From Dendrophyllia cribrosa (Eukaryota > Cnidaria > Anthozoa > Scleractinia > Dendrophylliidae): a DNA stretch of 64,000 nucleotides. Shown piece by piece: positions 1-11,167 of the stretch. The translations under genes and the position numbers were made by a program. Each line of letters starts with the position of its first letter. Positions within the stretch are counted from its first letter, which is position 1. The notes beneath the pieces are model-generated. The model searched no databases. It saw only the letters and a list, made by a program, of their open reading frames with translations, and had not been told where the DNA came from. Location: the NCBI GenBank assembly GCA_024195265.1, contig JAJLRJ010000004.1, positions 32,617,785-32,681,784 of the forward strand. Direction: 5' to 3'.

Positions 1-989
1 ATTAAAAACAATTCGGTTGAATCTACATACATCTTCAGTTACAAGGAGTAAGCAAAAAGGAAGGAATGTACAAAAAAAGATGAAATATGCGCTGAATACA
101 AAGATATTGCAATACATGGTTGCAGTACATGGTTAAAATTCTTTCTTTTCGGAGAGAAGTCATGAGTCAGATAATGCGATTCTAACTTTTGATAATTTAA
201 AAGAAAGGCCATTCAAGCGAGCATTATTTTCCTGTGGTATTGCCGACACTGTGCTCTACAAAGTAGTTCTAATTCTTTGGTATCTGAAATTATGAACATT
301 CACGGCTGAATCGAAGGCTGTTGAGTTGGCGTCTTCTGTAGCGCGGTACTTTTTCACTTATTAAAACGTTGCAATTTTAAAAGTGAAAATCTGTCAGGTT
401 AAAGGAACTACATCAACGTTTGTACAAATCTTGAAAATAAATATTGGACGCCTTTTTTAACATTGTTGTTTTAAATCTGTTTCAATATCCTTCAACCGTT
501 ACTCAGAGACCGCGAAAATTTACAGTATGTTAAAAAAAACCCAGACAACCGACCTCATGAAAGCGACTGGGAAGCTTTGGGAGACGAATTTGGATTATGA
601 TGAAAATAAAGTAGACAAAGAGCGAAAAAAACAAAACAAAACAACAACACATTATCAACAACAACAACAACAATGTAAACAAATAAGACGACCTTGTTCC
701 AATACACTAATTTCACCTAGTACTACCCTCCGGGTGTAAAAGGAAATTTTATCAAAGGCGAAGGTACGATACTTCTGAGAATGAACGCTTCGAAAATAAC
801 ATTTTAAGAGAATCTCTGCATTTGCACCTAAAAACGCGTGTTTTCCACGAGTGGTTTTCCACACAACTATTTTATCCGAGGCTGGTTTTCCGGCAGACCG
901 GCGGCACTTCAACAACAAAAAACTGAAACTCTTGCGATAAAATATTACCAGTTGCTGCAAGACGCCACAGGTTGATCAGGTTATCGGGG
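1..989. other. Non-coding interval, nothing recognised
   Basis: I see no splice-consistent exon, RNA gene or clear repeat boundary here. Short open frames at 527-739 and 655-960 are low-complexity (A-rich codons, a CAA run at about 652-672) and have no recognisable protein motif. Confidence 0.5.
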
Positions 990-1850
990 AAAATAAGCGA
1001 CGAGACGTTTGAATAAAATTAAAAGAAAAGGACACTTAAAGTTCGAAAACTTACTAATAATCCGTAACATCGCCTTTCGGCGAAATCATATCCTGCCAAA
1101 TAAGACAATAATTACAATGTTAGAAGTTGGAACTTAAAAGTTTGGTAACTGCATGGCACTTCTTTTAGCAAGTAAAGTATAAAAATGGGAAAATATTTTA
1201 TTCTTTTAAAATCATGCCTTTATCAGTTTCGATGATTTTTTTTTCCAAAATCTATGTTTAGTATATTGTAGTCGACATAAATTCAAAATAAAACTTTCAC
1301 TGGCGACAGTTGTCTCTTGATTTAACATTATTCGTTTTAAGATACAATTATTAGGATATCGAGAGAGAAGTGATCATTTTCCCAAGTATAACAATCATCA
1401 AAGTGTACAATTTTCAAACAGACAATTTATAATTTGCAACAGAATATTCCAAGTGTTTTATAACCCTTCACTCCTAAGACTCAATTCTCGTTTCATGTTC
1501 TTTTGTTTCCTATCGTTCGAATATGTGGATCGAATCTATTGAATATGTCACAACCCCTCCCCTCCTCTCATCTCCGCAAAAAATAAGGCCCGAAAAGCCC
1601 CCCCTCCACCCGCTCTGAACCCTCCTTTTGGACGACACTTTCCTGGGTTGTTTTTACTTTATGTTTTACGATTATATGAATTTCTCAGAAAGAAATACAG
1701 TATGTTCCCCCTTCAAGCCTAAGAGCTTCTAGAACTCTCAAAAATAAATGCAAGGCTTATTTTGGAATTTTCCAGTGTGTTTCTTGACATTTATTAATGA
1801 TTACGTTTACGTACAAATTAAGAATTAACAATTATTTCCTAGAGGCAATG
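990..1850 (-). repeat. Arm A of a large degenerate inverted repeat
   Basis: Read on the minus strand this segment matches 5000-6160 on the plus strand in order. Shared landmarks are the ACTTCTAACAT block (about 1120 and 6045), the GAGAGAAGTGATCA block (about 1360 and 5800), the ACGAGAATTGAGTC block (about 1485 and 5410) and the AGCTTCTAGAACTC block (about 1725 and 5245). The copies differ by many substitutions and indels, so the duplication or the family is old. It is probably a dispersed repeat family, or the terminal arms of a foldback-type element. Confidence 0.65.
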
Positions 1851-2360
1851 TAAATATTGGAATATTTCGAGGAATTCTTAGGGATTCTTTTGTTCGTATT
1901 CATCTGCATATTGACTTATTTTAACTTCTTCGTTGTTGATTTACATCGAGGCCTTAAATGTTTTTGTTTTTCCGAATTGCCTTTGTTAAATTTTTCACTG
2001 AGAACACGAACAAATAAGAAACAAAGGGCAGCCTTGTCTAACTCCTTTTTTGATTTTCAAAAAGTTACTTGCCCGCCGTGTTTAAACACAACATTTTTTG
2101 TGTTACCGTAAATGCATTTTATCCACTTTAGAATGACCAAAACCAAAGATTATATTTATGGTCCACTTATACTACTTACAGCCTTGGGTCTTTTGGTCCA
2201 CAGCTCTTACAATTCTTCAGCGTTCATTAGTGTTCTTCATCTCTCGAGTGATTGAGTTAGTTGCCCACAAAACGACAGCGCCCTGTATTCCGATTGAATA
2301 TTATTTTCAAAGCAAGCCGATAAGCATTTTTTCCCCGGCTTGCTACTACTAATTTGTGTA

Positions 2361-2512
2361 TTAAGAGTGACTTTCCCTAAATACAAATAGCCGTGCAAGA
2401 TCGGCCAAACTTTGCCACAATAAAGACCTTAGAAAACTATTTAAGAAAATATAGGTTTCAGCTGTTTTGGATTGATATATTCCAAGCAGGACAATATTTT
2501 AATATTTACCCT
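2361..2512 (+). repeat. Inner inverted repeat, left copy
   Basis: About 150 bases reappear inverted at 3823-3981. Shared blocks include GACTTTCCCTAAATAC, TTTGCCACAATAAAGACCTT and CAGCTGTTTTGGATT. The pair lies inside the outer arms at 990-1850 and 5000-6160, giving a nested arrangement. Confidence 0.75.
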
Positions 2513-3822
2513 TGCCAGAGGCCTCAGACAGGCGACAGAATTGCGAGACGCCGTGACAAGTTTTACTTAGTCCCAGGTCACCAGCTCTGTCATGTCAACA
2601 TTTCGTACATCGAAGGTGGAAACGAGTAGTCTCCTGAGCTACTGCCTAAACATTTATTCTTTTTTGTCCCCTTTCAAGAATTTCCCCCCTCTCGAAAAAG
2701 GAAAAGAAAGAAATTTCGCGATTTTAATCTGGCGTGTTTTAGAAACAGAAATTGTTCAATTTATACAGTAAGGTTGGAAATTGCGAACTGTTATTTTGAT
2801 TACACTTTTCTCTCCAAAGTTGATGTTCAACAAAGTAAAACAATACCACTGAAGTATTAGCTAGATTATTTTTCTGGAGTTCCCCATCAACGTTTTTTGA
2901 TATTGAGAACCCTGGCTGCAGACGAAATTCCGAAACAAAGATGTTCCTGAATCTTGTAGGGGTACAATACCAGAAACGAATTGTAAGACAAGTGCAGCAG
3001 CACAAATTAAATTTACAGTTGTAAAAATGACTCACAGTTATTGCAATGTTACGTGCTTTAAATGTAATGAAAAAGTAACTCTAAATCCAAAAGTGTACAT
3101 TTGCAGCTAACTTCGAACCTATTCCTCTGCATCCACTTAGAAAAATTCCCATCAATATTTCAACAGACCGAGCAATTTCCATTCAATCGGAGCTATTCTT
3201 GCAAACTTATAATATCCTTATGCACGACCGAAAGGAATTCTGGGTAATACAACCATACCGGCGGCATGCAAGTCTACCTACCTCTGTTTGATATATTTTT
3301 TATAAGTGTCGAGCCACCCAGACCAACTGGCAAAATATTGCACCGATTGCATTTTTTAGAAGACAAAAGTCGTCCAAATTGCCTTGGTAGGTCTCGAAAT
3401 CCAACCACAGAAGGGCCAGAGAGACAACTTCACTCATGGACCGCCATGTTTTGCTACAGATACTTTTGGCGTTCCAGTCATGGTCAAATCATCTCTCACC
3501 TCTGGTTTCTTACAGACGTTTGCCTCTGCCCACCATTCCAGCTTAATGATGCCAGCCTGGGGGTTTCTGCAGTGAAAAATGACTCGAAAAAGCACTTATA
3601 AACCAAATTCTTATCGACCCTTATCAGATTCGAATCCGTGTGATCGCTAATCGAGCGAGCAACGGCTGAATACTGACGTCACAATGAAAATTCGAGGCCA
3701 CGTTGATTTGAAACAGCGTATATTTTTATGTGAGCTATTTATATGCAGTCACGAAATTCTACAGATTGCCTAGCCCCATAAAACTGCTTTGGGAACCCAA
3801 AGAAATTTGGGAGTTAAAGGGT

Positions 3823-3981
3823 TAAAATATTGTCCTGCTTGGAATATATAAATCCAAAACAGCTGAAACCTATATTTTCTAAAACAGTTTTCTAAGGTCT
3901 TTATTGTGGCAAAGTTTGGGCGATTTCGATTTTTCTATCTTGCACGGCTATAGTTGGTATTTAGGGAAAGTCACTCTTAAG
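3823..3981 (-). repeat. Inner inverted repeat, right copy
   Basis: Reverse-complement partner of 2361-2512, with a few small indels. The roughly 1.3 kb between the two copies holds no ORF I trust; a 111-codon frame at 3266-3601 lacks any recognisable domain. Confidence 0.75.
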
Positions 3982-4826
3982 CATGTAGTTTGTATAAAGC
4001 ATGAGTTTCAGGTGCTGTCACATTAGGGAAAAAGGAATACATATATACGCCGATAACTTTCGTGACAAATTTAAGAAAATAGGTTATATTTGGTGTCTAA
4101 ATGAACGCCGGCCCCGAGAATTTAAATACTATTGTTCTTTGAAAACGAGCGCCAAAACACTAAAGGTTAAAAAATTCGTTTTCTTCGAACTAACTGGGTA
4201 TATATTGTGCGAAACATATTTATGTTTGTCCGTTCATGCTAACATAAAATTAATAATCACTAGTATGATGTACCGAGCAGAAAATCAGAATATATGCCCA
4301 TGGGCTATAGGGAAAATGCATTTCGACTAAATGAAGATTAATTGATCTCAAATAAAGTTTAATTTCTCACATTAAGCAGTCCTGTGTCTTTTATGGTTGT
4401 TTCTGCCCATATATATTTCGCGGACAAAGCTTGGAAAACACTTCATTGGGGTGCCTCGGATTACGATTCGGAGTTTAAAAACTACCCTTGAATAATATTT
4501 TATGACCATTATCCCTCGTAATTCTCTCCTTCCGAGAATCCCTGGCTTACAATATAAAACGTTTTTACAAGCTCATTCAAGGTAGAAAAAAAGGAAAATA
4601 GCATTTCTACGGAAATTTGTCACCAAAAGAGGTCCCATCGCTATGGAAACTAAGATTAAACATCCACAACAAAAGTTAGTCATAAATTACGAAACGCCAT
4701 CATACAGTTATGAAAAACAGGGAACGCATGAAGAAGTCCCATTCTTATCGAAACTAAGATTAATCAACCTGACAACAAAAAATAGTCATTAGCTTTGAAA
4801 CGTCATTTTTCTCCTTTTTATGGGGT

Positions 4827-4849
4827 GGGGGGGGGGGGGGGGGGGGGGG
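4827..4849. repeat. Poly-G run (23 G)
   Basis: An uninterrupted G tract within an otherwise AT-rich repeat region. Similar long G or C tracts occur at about 26638-26650, 46064-46090, 46411-46424 and 51930-51948. Their exact length in the assembly is unreliable. Confidence 0.9.
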
Positions 4850-4999
4850 AGGGGTGCGGAGGGGCATGCTGTTATGAAAAACAGGAAACACGTGAAGAAA
4901 AACTGTGGGAACATGGGAACACAATGCAAATTTCGATGGGAACAAGGACCCCCCCTGGGAGACCCTCATAATTGAAATGGCAAAGTAAATGTTTTTTTT

Positions 5000-6160
5000 T
5001 TTTCCATTTCTTATAATAATTATGTCCAGCTATGAAATAATTTTAAAACCGAGTTATTCGCCTCGCGCTCAGGGAATATTTGGTGATACAAATACCAATA
5101 TTCACTTCCCTTCAGAAAATAATTGTTTTAACAATTATTTAAAAATTAAAATTCTTAATTTGTGCGTCACCATTTTAATAAATTAAATAATGCTGAGAGA
5201 CACTCCGGAAAATTCCATAATAAGCCTTTCACTTATTTTTGTGAGTTCTAGAAGCTCTCATGCTTGAAACAGGAAAATATTTTAAATTTTTTTCTGCATG
5301 CGAAATATTAACAAAATATAAAAAATAACCCAGGAAAGTATATAAGCTTTTATTCGAATGGTCAAATTTGATCAACAGATTCAAAAGTAAGAAACAAAAT
5401 TATATGAAACGAGAATTGAGTCTTGGAGTGAAAGGATTATAAAACACCTAGAATAAATACAGTTCTGATTATTACAATTCAAAGTTGTCGAATTCTGTTC
5501 GAAATTGAACAAACAAAATTATATGAAACGAGAATTGAGTCTTGGAGTGAAAGGATTATAAAACACTTAGAATAAATACAGTTCTGATTATTACAATTCA
5601 AAGTTGTCGAATTCTGTTCGAAATTGAACAAACAAAATTATATGAAACGAGAATTGAGTCTTGGAGTGAAAGGATTATAAAACACTTAGAATAAATACAG
5701 TTCTGATTATTACAATTCAAAGTTGTCGAATTCTGTTCGAAATTGTCTGTTTGAAAATTGTACATTTTGATTATTGTTCACTTGGGAGAATGATCACTTC
5801 TCTCTCGACATCCTAATAATTGTACCTTAAAAGGAATGCATGTTAAATCAAGAGACAACTGTCGCCGTTGAAGCTTTCATTAACTAATGTCGACTTCTAC
5901 AAGACTAAACATGGATTTTGGAAAAAAATTAATATCCTGAAATTATACATGCTGATTTTAAAATAATTAAATATTTTCCTATTTTTATGCTTAATTGCTT
6001 GAAGAAGTGCCACGCAGGTATCGAAACGTTCAAGTTCCAACTTCTAACATCGTAATAATTGTGTTATTTAGTAGAACATTGTCTCGATGAGAGGTGATGT
6101 TAGGGACTATGTTATGTTTCCTTTTCTTTTAATTTTATGCAAACGTTTTGTCGCACATTT
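5000..6160 (+). repeat. Arm B of the large inverted repeat
   Basis: Plus-orientation counterpart of 990-1850. It is longer because it contains a 119-bp unit three times (5393-5750), where arm A has one. A third partial copy, inverted, lies at about 7655-7840 and shares the AATTAAGAATTAACAATTATT and CATAGCTGGACATAATTATTA blocks. Confidence 0.65.
5393..5750 (+). repeat. 119-bp tandem repeat, 3 copies
   Basis: Copies start at 5393, 5512 and 5631, each with AACAAAATTATATGAAACGA at its head. Copies 1 and 2 differ at very few positions (for example ACACCTAG versus ACACTTAG), while the surrounding arm has diverged strongly from its partner. The triplication is therefore much younger than the inverted repeat. 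Confidence 0.92.
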
Positions 6161-6562
6161 TTCCGTTTATAATTTTTTCTCATTTTGCACGCTCAGTTGT
6201 TGGTTATTAGTTATTATCACTCGCTAATTCGAGTTATTTCTGGTTTTGGCGTATCGTGGCTATGATTTTGTGCCCAGGGCATGTGATTTAGGAAAATAAC
6301 AAGAAAGCTGATGTTGGGAAAATTTGATAGCATATTAGTTAATATATAATCGATAAGCCCGTCGGCTAAGACGGAATGACAAAACAAAATACTATTATTT
6401 AAGGCAGCTTAACTGAAAAGCGCTCCCTTTTTGCGCCAATTTGCAAGAGTAGCCGCTTTTCAGACTTTCTGTAATGTTGCATATGAGCCGAATAAAAATA
6501 AATAGTTTTATTTCCGTTTTTTTATTTCACATCCAGTTGAGCCAATATAAACCAGCTAGGCG

Positions 6563-7630
6563 TTTCTAGAGGCCTTAGCGCCCAACTAGTTTATCCATTC
6601 TAAATCTATTGTCTAACGAGACTAGATCTGGTAAAACATTTTAAAGGAAAAATAAGCGATAATAACACGACTTCGAGTACCGTGACGTGCCGTCATTTTC
6701 AAATGTAAATTTTGGAGGTTCGACAGTTAATAAAATATAAGAATAAAGTGTGAAGATGTGAGTAATAGTACGCAGAAGAATTATCATTAAATTTGTGGTT
6801 ATTCTAAGAACACAGGAAGCCACAAAATCAGGGGACTAAGACTATTTTGCACAATAATTTTCTAGTTGGCTTTCTAGTTATTTCGCTCTTATTTTCCGTT
6901 CTCATCTCACTGGTTTTTAACAGCAGCCTTGTACCCCGAACAATGACATACTGGTAGCCTAGGTTACCATAGCACAACATCCATTCAACCGACAAATGCC
7001 TGCTTTGCCCGGTGAGTGCGGTATTTTTAAATCAAAATTGAAAATAAAGAGCCATCTAACATTCTGTCTGTCTGAGAGATGTTTTCTGTAAAAACTTCCA
7101 GCGTATCCATCGTCCATGAGCTTTTATCACGAAAACTATTTATGTTATGGATCCAGCCACACCCAGTCACAAGTGGTTTGTCTCTTTGTTGAGGTAAACG
7201 CGTTTTCTTGTTCCAAGGAGTTAGGGGTTCGCGTTAGGGTTAGGGTTAGATCCGCCACTGTACCACCTCACAATATCTCTTTCAATCCAAACAAGACACG
7301 ATGCTCTCAATTACTGAGAAAAGCTTTAAAAATAGATATCGAAAACAACATCCTTTGAAATAATATGTGACATTTCGTTGTTTCGTTGTTACACCCACTT
7401 ACTTTGTTAAGATCATCTGTGAGTCTCTGCACGTTTAAGATGTAAAAGACCGCGCATGACTTGACGCACGTTATAGAATATAAAGTCCCTAGCGCCCTTC
7501 GTCTAACTTAGTAAGCAAACATTTTAAGCTACTATATTTTCAACTTTCCGCCGTATTGCAGGTTTCCATCAAAGGCGCAACCATAAAAACGTTCAGTCAA
7601 CCAAATCTGTTAAAAGGGTTAAAGAGCGCC
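6563..7630 (+). repeat. Direct duplication, unit 1
   Basis: Begins GTTTCTAGAGGCCTTAGCGC and runs collinear with unit 2 at 8260-9612. Shared blocks include GCCGTCATTTTCAAAT, AATTTGTGGTTATTCTAAGAA, ACAACATCCATTC, CTTTTATCACGAAAACTATT and the GGGTTAGGGTTAGA stretch. No conserved coding frame is evident in either copy. Confidence 0.85.
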
Positions 7631-7654
7631 TCTCAGCATCATTAAATTTATTAA

Positions 7655-7840
7655 AATGGTGACGCACAAATTAAGAATTAACAATTATTCTCTGAAGGCC
7701 AACTTGGTAAATATATTCCGAGAAGTCGAGGCAATATATATCGACGATATTCTCTGAGCGTGAGGTGAATAACTCGGTTTTAGTACCATTTCATAGCTGG
7801 ACATAATTATTATGAGAAATGGAAAGAAATAGTTTTTATA
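7655..7840 (-). repeat. Third partial copy of the arm A/B repeat
   Basis: Inverted relative to 5000-5180. It contains GTGACGCACAAATTAAGAATT and the CATAGCTGGACATAATTATTA block. This indicates a dispersed family rather than a single palindromic event. Confidence 0.6.
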
Positions 7841-8259
7841 TTCGTTTCTTTTATTTCACATCCATGGCACAAAAATATATTTGGTTTATTGGGAAAAAGA
7901 GCCCAACATCAAATTCAGCATATCGATGTTAGTAAAACTACAAAGTTTTGTAAAGATTACTAGAAAACTGACGAAGATATGAAATTTTGAAACTGAGCAT
8001 TTTTACAAAGAAATGTATGGTGGACGGGCACAGATTGCCCGTCCAGCCTCGTTTTCGTATTTTTCCCATATATTTCTTTGTAAAAATTAGGCCAGAGTAC
8101 TAAGTTCAAAAACTCAAATCTCCGTCAGTATACGAGCAATCTTTACGAAACTTTACAGTTTTACTAATATTGATGTGCTGATTTTAATACTGGACTCTTT
8201 TCCCCATTAAATTAAATATATTTTCATGCCATGCTAGCGTGATATTGGTGTATAAAGGT

Positions 8260-8851
8260 GTTTCTAGAGGCCTTAGCGCTCAACCAGTTATCCACTTATA
8301 AATCTATTGGAGTGGTTGTAAAACGTTTAATAAGAGAAGATTTGGTAGAACATTTTAAAAGAAAAATAAGCGCCGATAATAACACGGCGACCGTGACATA
8401 ACTTGACGGGCCGTCATTTTCAAATTTAAATTTGGCACTGAGTTCGACAGTTAGAGTATATAAGAACAAAGTGTGAAGAAGTGAGTAATACATTACACAC
8501 ATAAACATTATTATATTCCACTTTTTTATTTTATTATATTTTATTTGCTTCAGCTTCTTTTTTCTGCCGTAAGGATCAGTTTGCTGTTTCTTTTGTTTCA
8601 ATACATTACATGAAGTTTAGTACACGAAACGGTGTTCATTAAATTTGTGGTTATTCTAAGAACACAGAAAACCACAAAATCAGGGAACTAAGACTATTTT
8701 GTACAATAACTTCCTAGTTGGCTTTCTAGTTATTTCGTTCTCATTTCCGATCTTATTTCATGTTTTTTAACAGCAGGTTTGTACCCCGAACAATTCAAAT
8801 GGACAGACTGCAAATCACAGTAGTTGCTAAAAATATATATATCTCTGAGTC

Positions 8852-8914
<63 letters not shown>

Positions 8915-9612
8915 AAATCCTAGGTAGCCTAGGTTACCATAGCACAACATCCATTCGACCGACAAATGCCTGCTTTGCCTGGTGAGTGCGGCATTTTTAA
9001 ATCAAAATTGAAATTAAAGAGCCATTTAACATTCTGTCTGTCTGAAAGATGTTTTCTGTAATAGATCCCAGCGAATCCATCGTCCATGAGCTTTTATCAC
9101 GAAAACTATTTATGTTATGGATCCAGCCACGCCAGTCACAAGTGGTTTGCCTCTTTGTTGAAGTAAACGCGTTTTTTTTGTTCCAAGGGGTTAGGGGTTC
9201 GCGTTATGGTTAGGGTTAGATCCGCAACTGTTCCACCTCACAATACCTCTTTCAGTCTAAACAACACACGACGCTCTCATTTACTGAGATAAGCTTTAAA
9301 AATGAATATCGCCGAAACACAATATTCATCAAAATAATCGGTAACATTTCGTTGTCACACCCACTTACCCACAGGTATTTTGTTAAGAACATCTGTGAAT
9401 CTCTGCACGTTTAAGATGCACAAGACTGCGCATCACTTGACGTACATTATAGAACATAAAGTCCCTAGCGCCCTTTGCAAACCTTTTAAGCCTTTATGTT
9501 TTCAACTTTCCGCCGTATTAGAGGTTTTCATCAATGGCGCAACCTGATAAAAACGTTTTGTCAAACAAAAAAACTTCTGATTTGCTCTGGCAAAAAGGTT
9601 AAAGAGCGGTCT
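8260..9612 (+). repeat. Direct duplication, unit 2
   Basis: Diverged copy of 6563-7630, lengthened by insertions at about 8490-8630 and 8820-8925. The first insertion (with CTGCCGTAAGGATCAGTTTG) also occurs at about 47450-47535, so it is a dispersed repeat. Confidence 0.85.
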
Positions 9613-11091
9613 GGTTTACGTATTCCTATAATTCAAAGTGACTATAAAAATTAGTATTTCTCTCGTTAGAAAGTTTTCTAGCTTTTTATTTGACGACAAC
9701 AATTCAGTGCTGCATCACGGTATATTCATGCACTATCTGACCACACAAGCTTTTATCGCGATAAATATCTGTGTTGTATGCATTACAATTGCACAAGAGG
9801 TTTGTTTTTGTGTGTGTGTTGAAATTTGTTTTCTTGTTCCAAGGCAGCCAAGCGAAAGTGATCTTGATGACAACAATCAATAATACCCTTAAGGATGTTA
9901 TTGTTAGCTATTGTTAATTGTAGATTCGTTCTTTGTGAAAACACGTTCACTGAATTACTAAGTTGAACTAAAAAGCGGAATAAACTAAAGGGATGTCAAG
10001 TTAACTGTTCAACCCTAATAATGGACAATTTTGTAACTGGAAAAAGTTCCAAGTTATGTCAGTGTAAATATTATAAAATCAATAGCAGCACTTGAAAGTG
10101 TGGTGCTGCTGAATATGCTGAAAAAAGTAGTTCTATTCTTTTAAGGCCTTTTAAGTCTGTGAATGAAATCTCAAAGCGTGACCATGCAAATCGGAAAGCT
10201 ATTAATAAGCAATACTTAACTGCGGTAGGGTTTGCTTTATAACGACTACTAACTTTCAAAAGAATTGTTTCAGCTTTCGACTTGGGTGCAACTGAGTGCG
10301 TCGTACGAAGGTCATAGAAACAAGACGTCATTTAGCCCTTAGAATACAAAGACTACTCCGACATTGTACACAAAAAAGACAACACTTGTGGTCCCCAAAT
10401 CCTTAACAAAAGCCGAATGCGCAATTTTCAGGAAACCGACAGAGTTTCAAATTTTTGGAAAGAAAAAAAAAATAAACAGCACCCGAGCAAAGTAGTCATC
10501 ATCAGGTTTAAATTTAAAGCTCATGCCTTAGGATTTCATGTATTTCATCTAGAGAATCAAAAGTTAGTCGTATACACATTATATAAATCAAGGTTTGTCG
10601 GGCTCCAGGAAGAAATCGGCTTTAGAGAGCTAGCGAGTGCTACTGACTTGCTGGGCTTGTAATAAGTCATATCGCTTAATATGTTCATGGGCATTCTGTT
10701 ATGGTACATTATTTTAGATGTGGAAGTGAAATCAGTGTGACGCCTCTGACCTTTTACAGTTCATGCGAGTGTTTAACTTATGCGGCAATGTAAGCCAGCG
10801 CATATTATAATAACTCGCTAAATTTTGCGCTATCTTGCCTGACTCGCTTGCAAACAAACGTATTTTCCTTTTTCAAAGTAAAATCACGTTCTAAACATGC
10901 TAACAAAACGTAAGTGCGTCACAGAATACTCTGTAATAACAATGGTTTGGTTTTGAACGAAACAGGAAAAAAAAGTTAAACAAAAGAAACTATTTTTTCC
11001 GCGTTCAATTGAATTGAATTTTGAGCTTAAATAGTTGTGTATATCGATCCAATGCATTAGTCTTAACTAACCAGTGGAGTTGAGAACAGCC
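9613..11091. other. 5' flank of the ZP gene; no other gene seen
   Basis: No independent gene is visible. A segment around 9790-10000 is alignable with about 25560-25760, part of the partial tandem duplication described in the findings. A TTAAATA-like element at about 11028-11034 lies roughly 60 bases before the start codon and could act as a TATA element, but this is weak. Confidence 0.4.
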
Positions 11092-11167
11092 ATGAAGAGC
11101 GCTATCTTGCTTCTTGCCTGCCTCGTTCTTGCGAGTGCAGCGAAAGCTTCGGATCTGACCGCTGAAG
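11092..11167 (+). CDS. ZP gene exon 1 (signal peptide)
   Basis: The start ATG sits in GCCATGAAG, a good animal initiation context. The exon encodes MKSAILLLACLVLASAAKAS and a few further residues, and ends G|gtaaat in phase 1. There is no upstream in-frame ATG close by. Confidence 0.88.

Noticed and set aside
3266..3601. A 111-codon frame as an exon
   Set aside because: No domain, no consistent splice phases with neighbours, and it lies inside the nested inverted repeat. The opposite strand has a fragment of similar quality.
7220..7250. GTTAGGGTTAGGGTTAG, telomere-like
   Set aside because: Only about three units, and it recurs in degenerate form in the duplicated copy at about 9195-9220. 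It is part of the repeat, not a telomere or a chromosome end.
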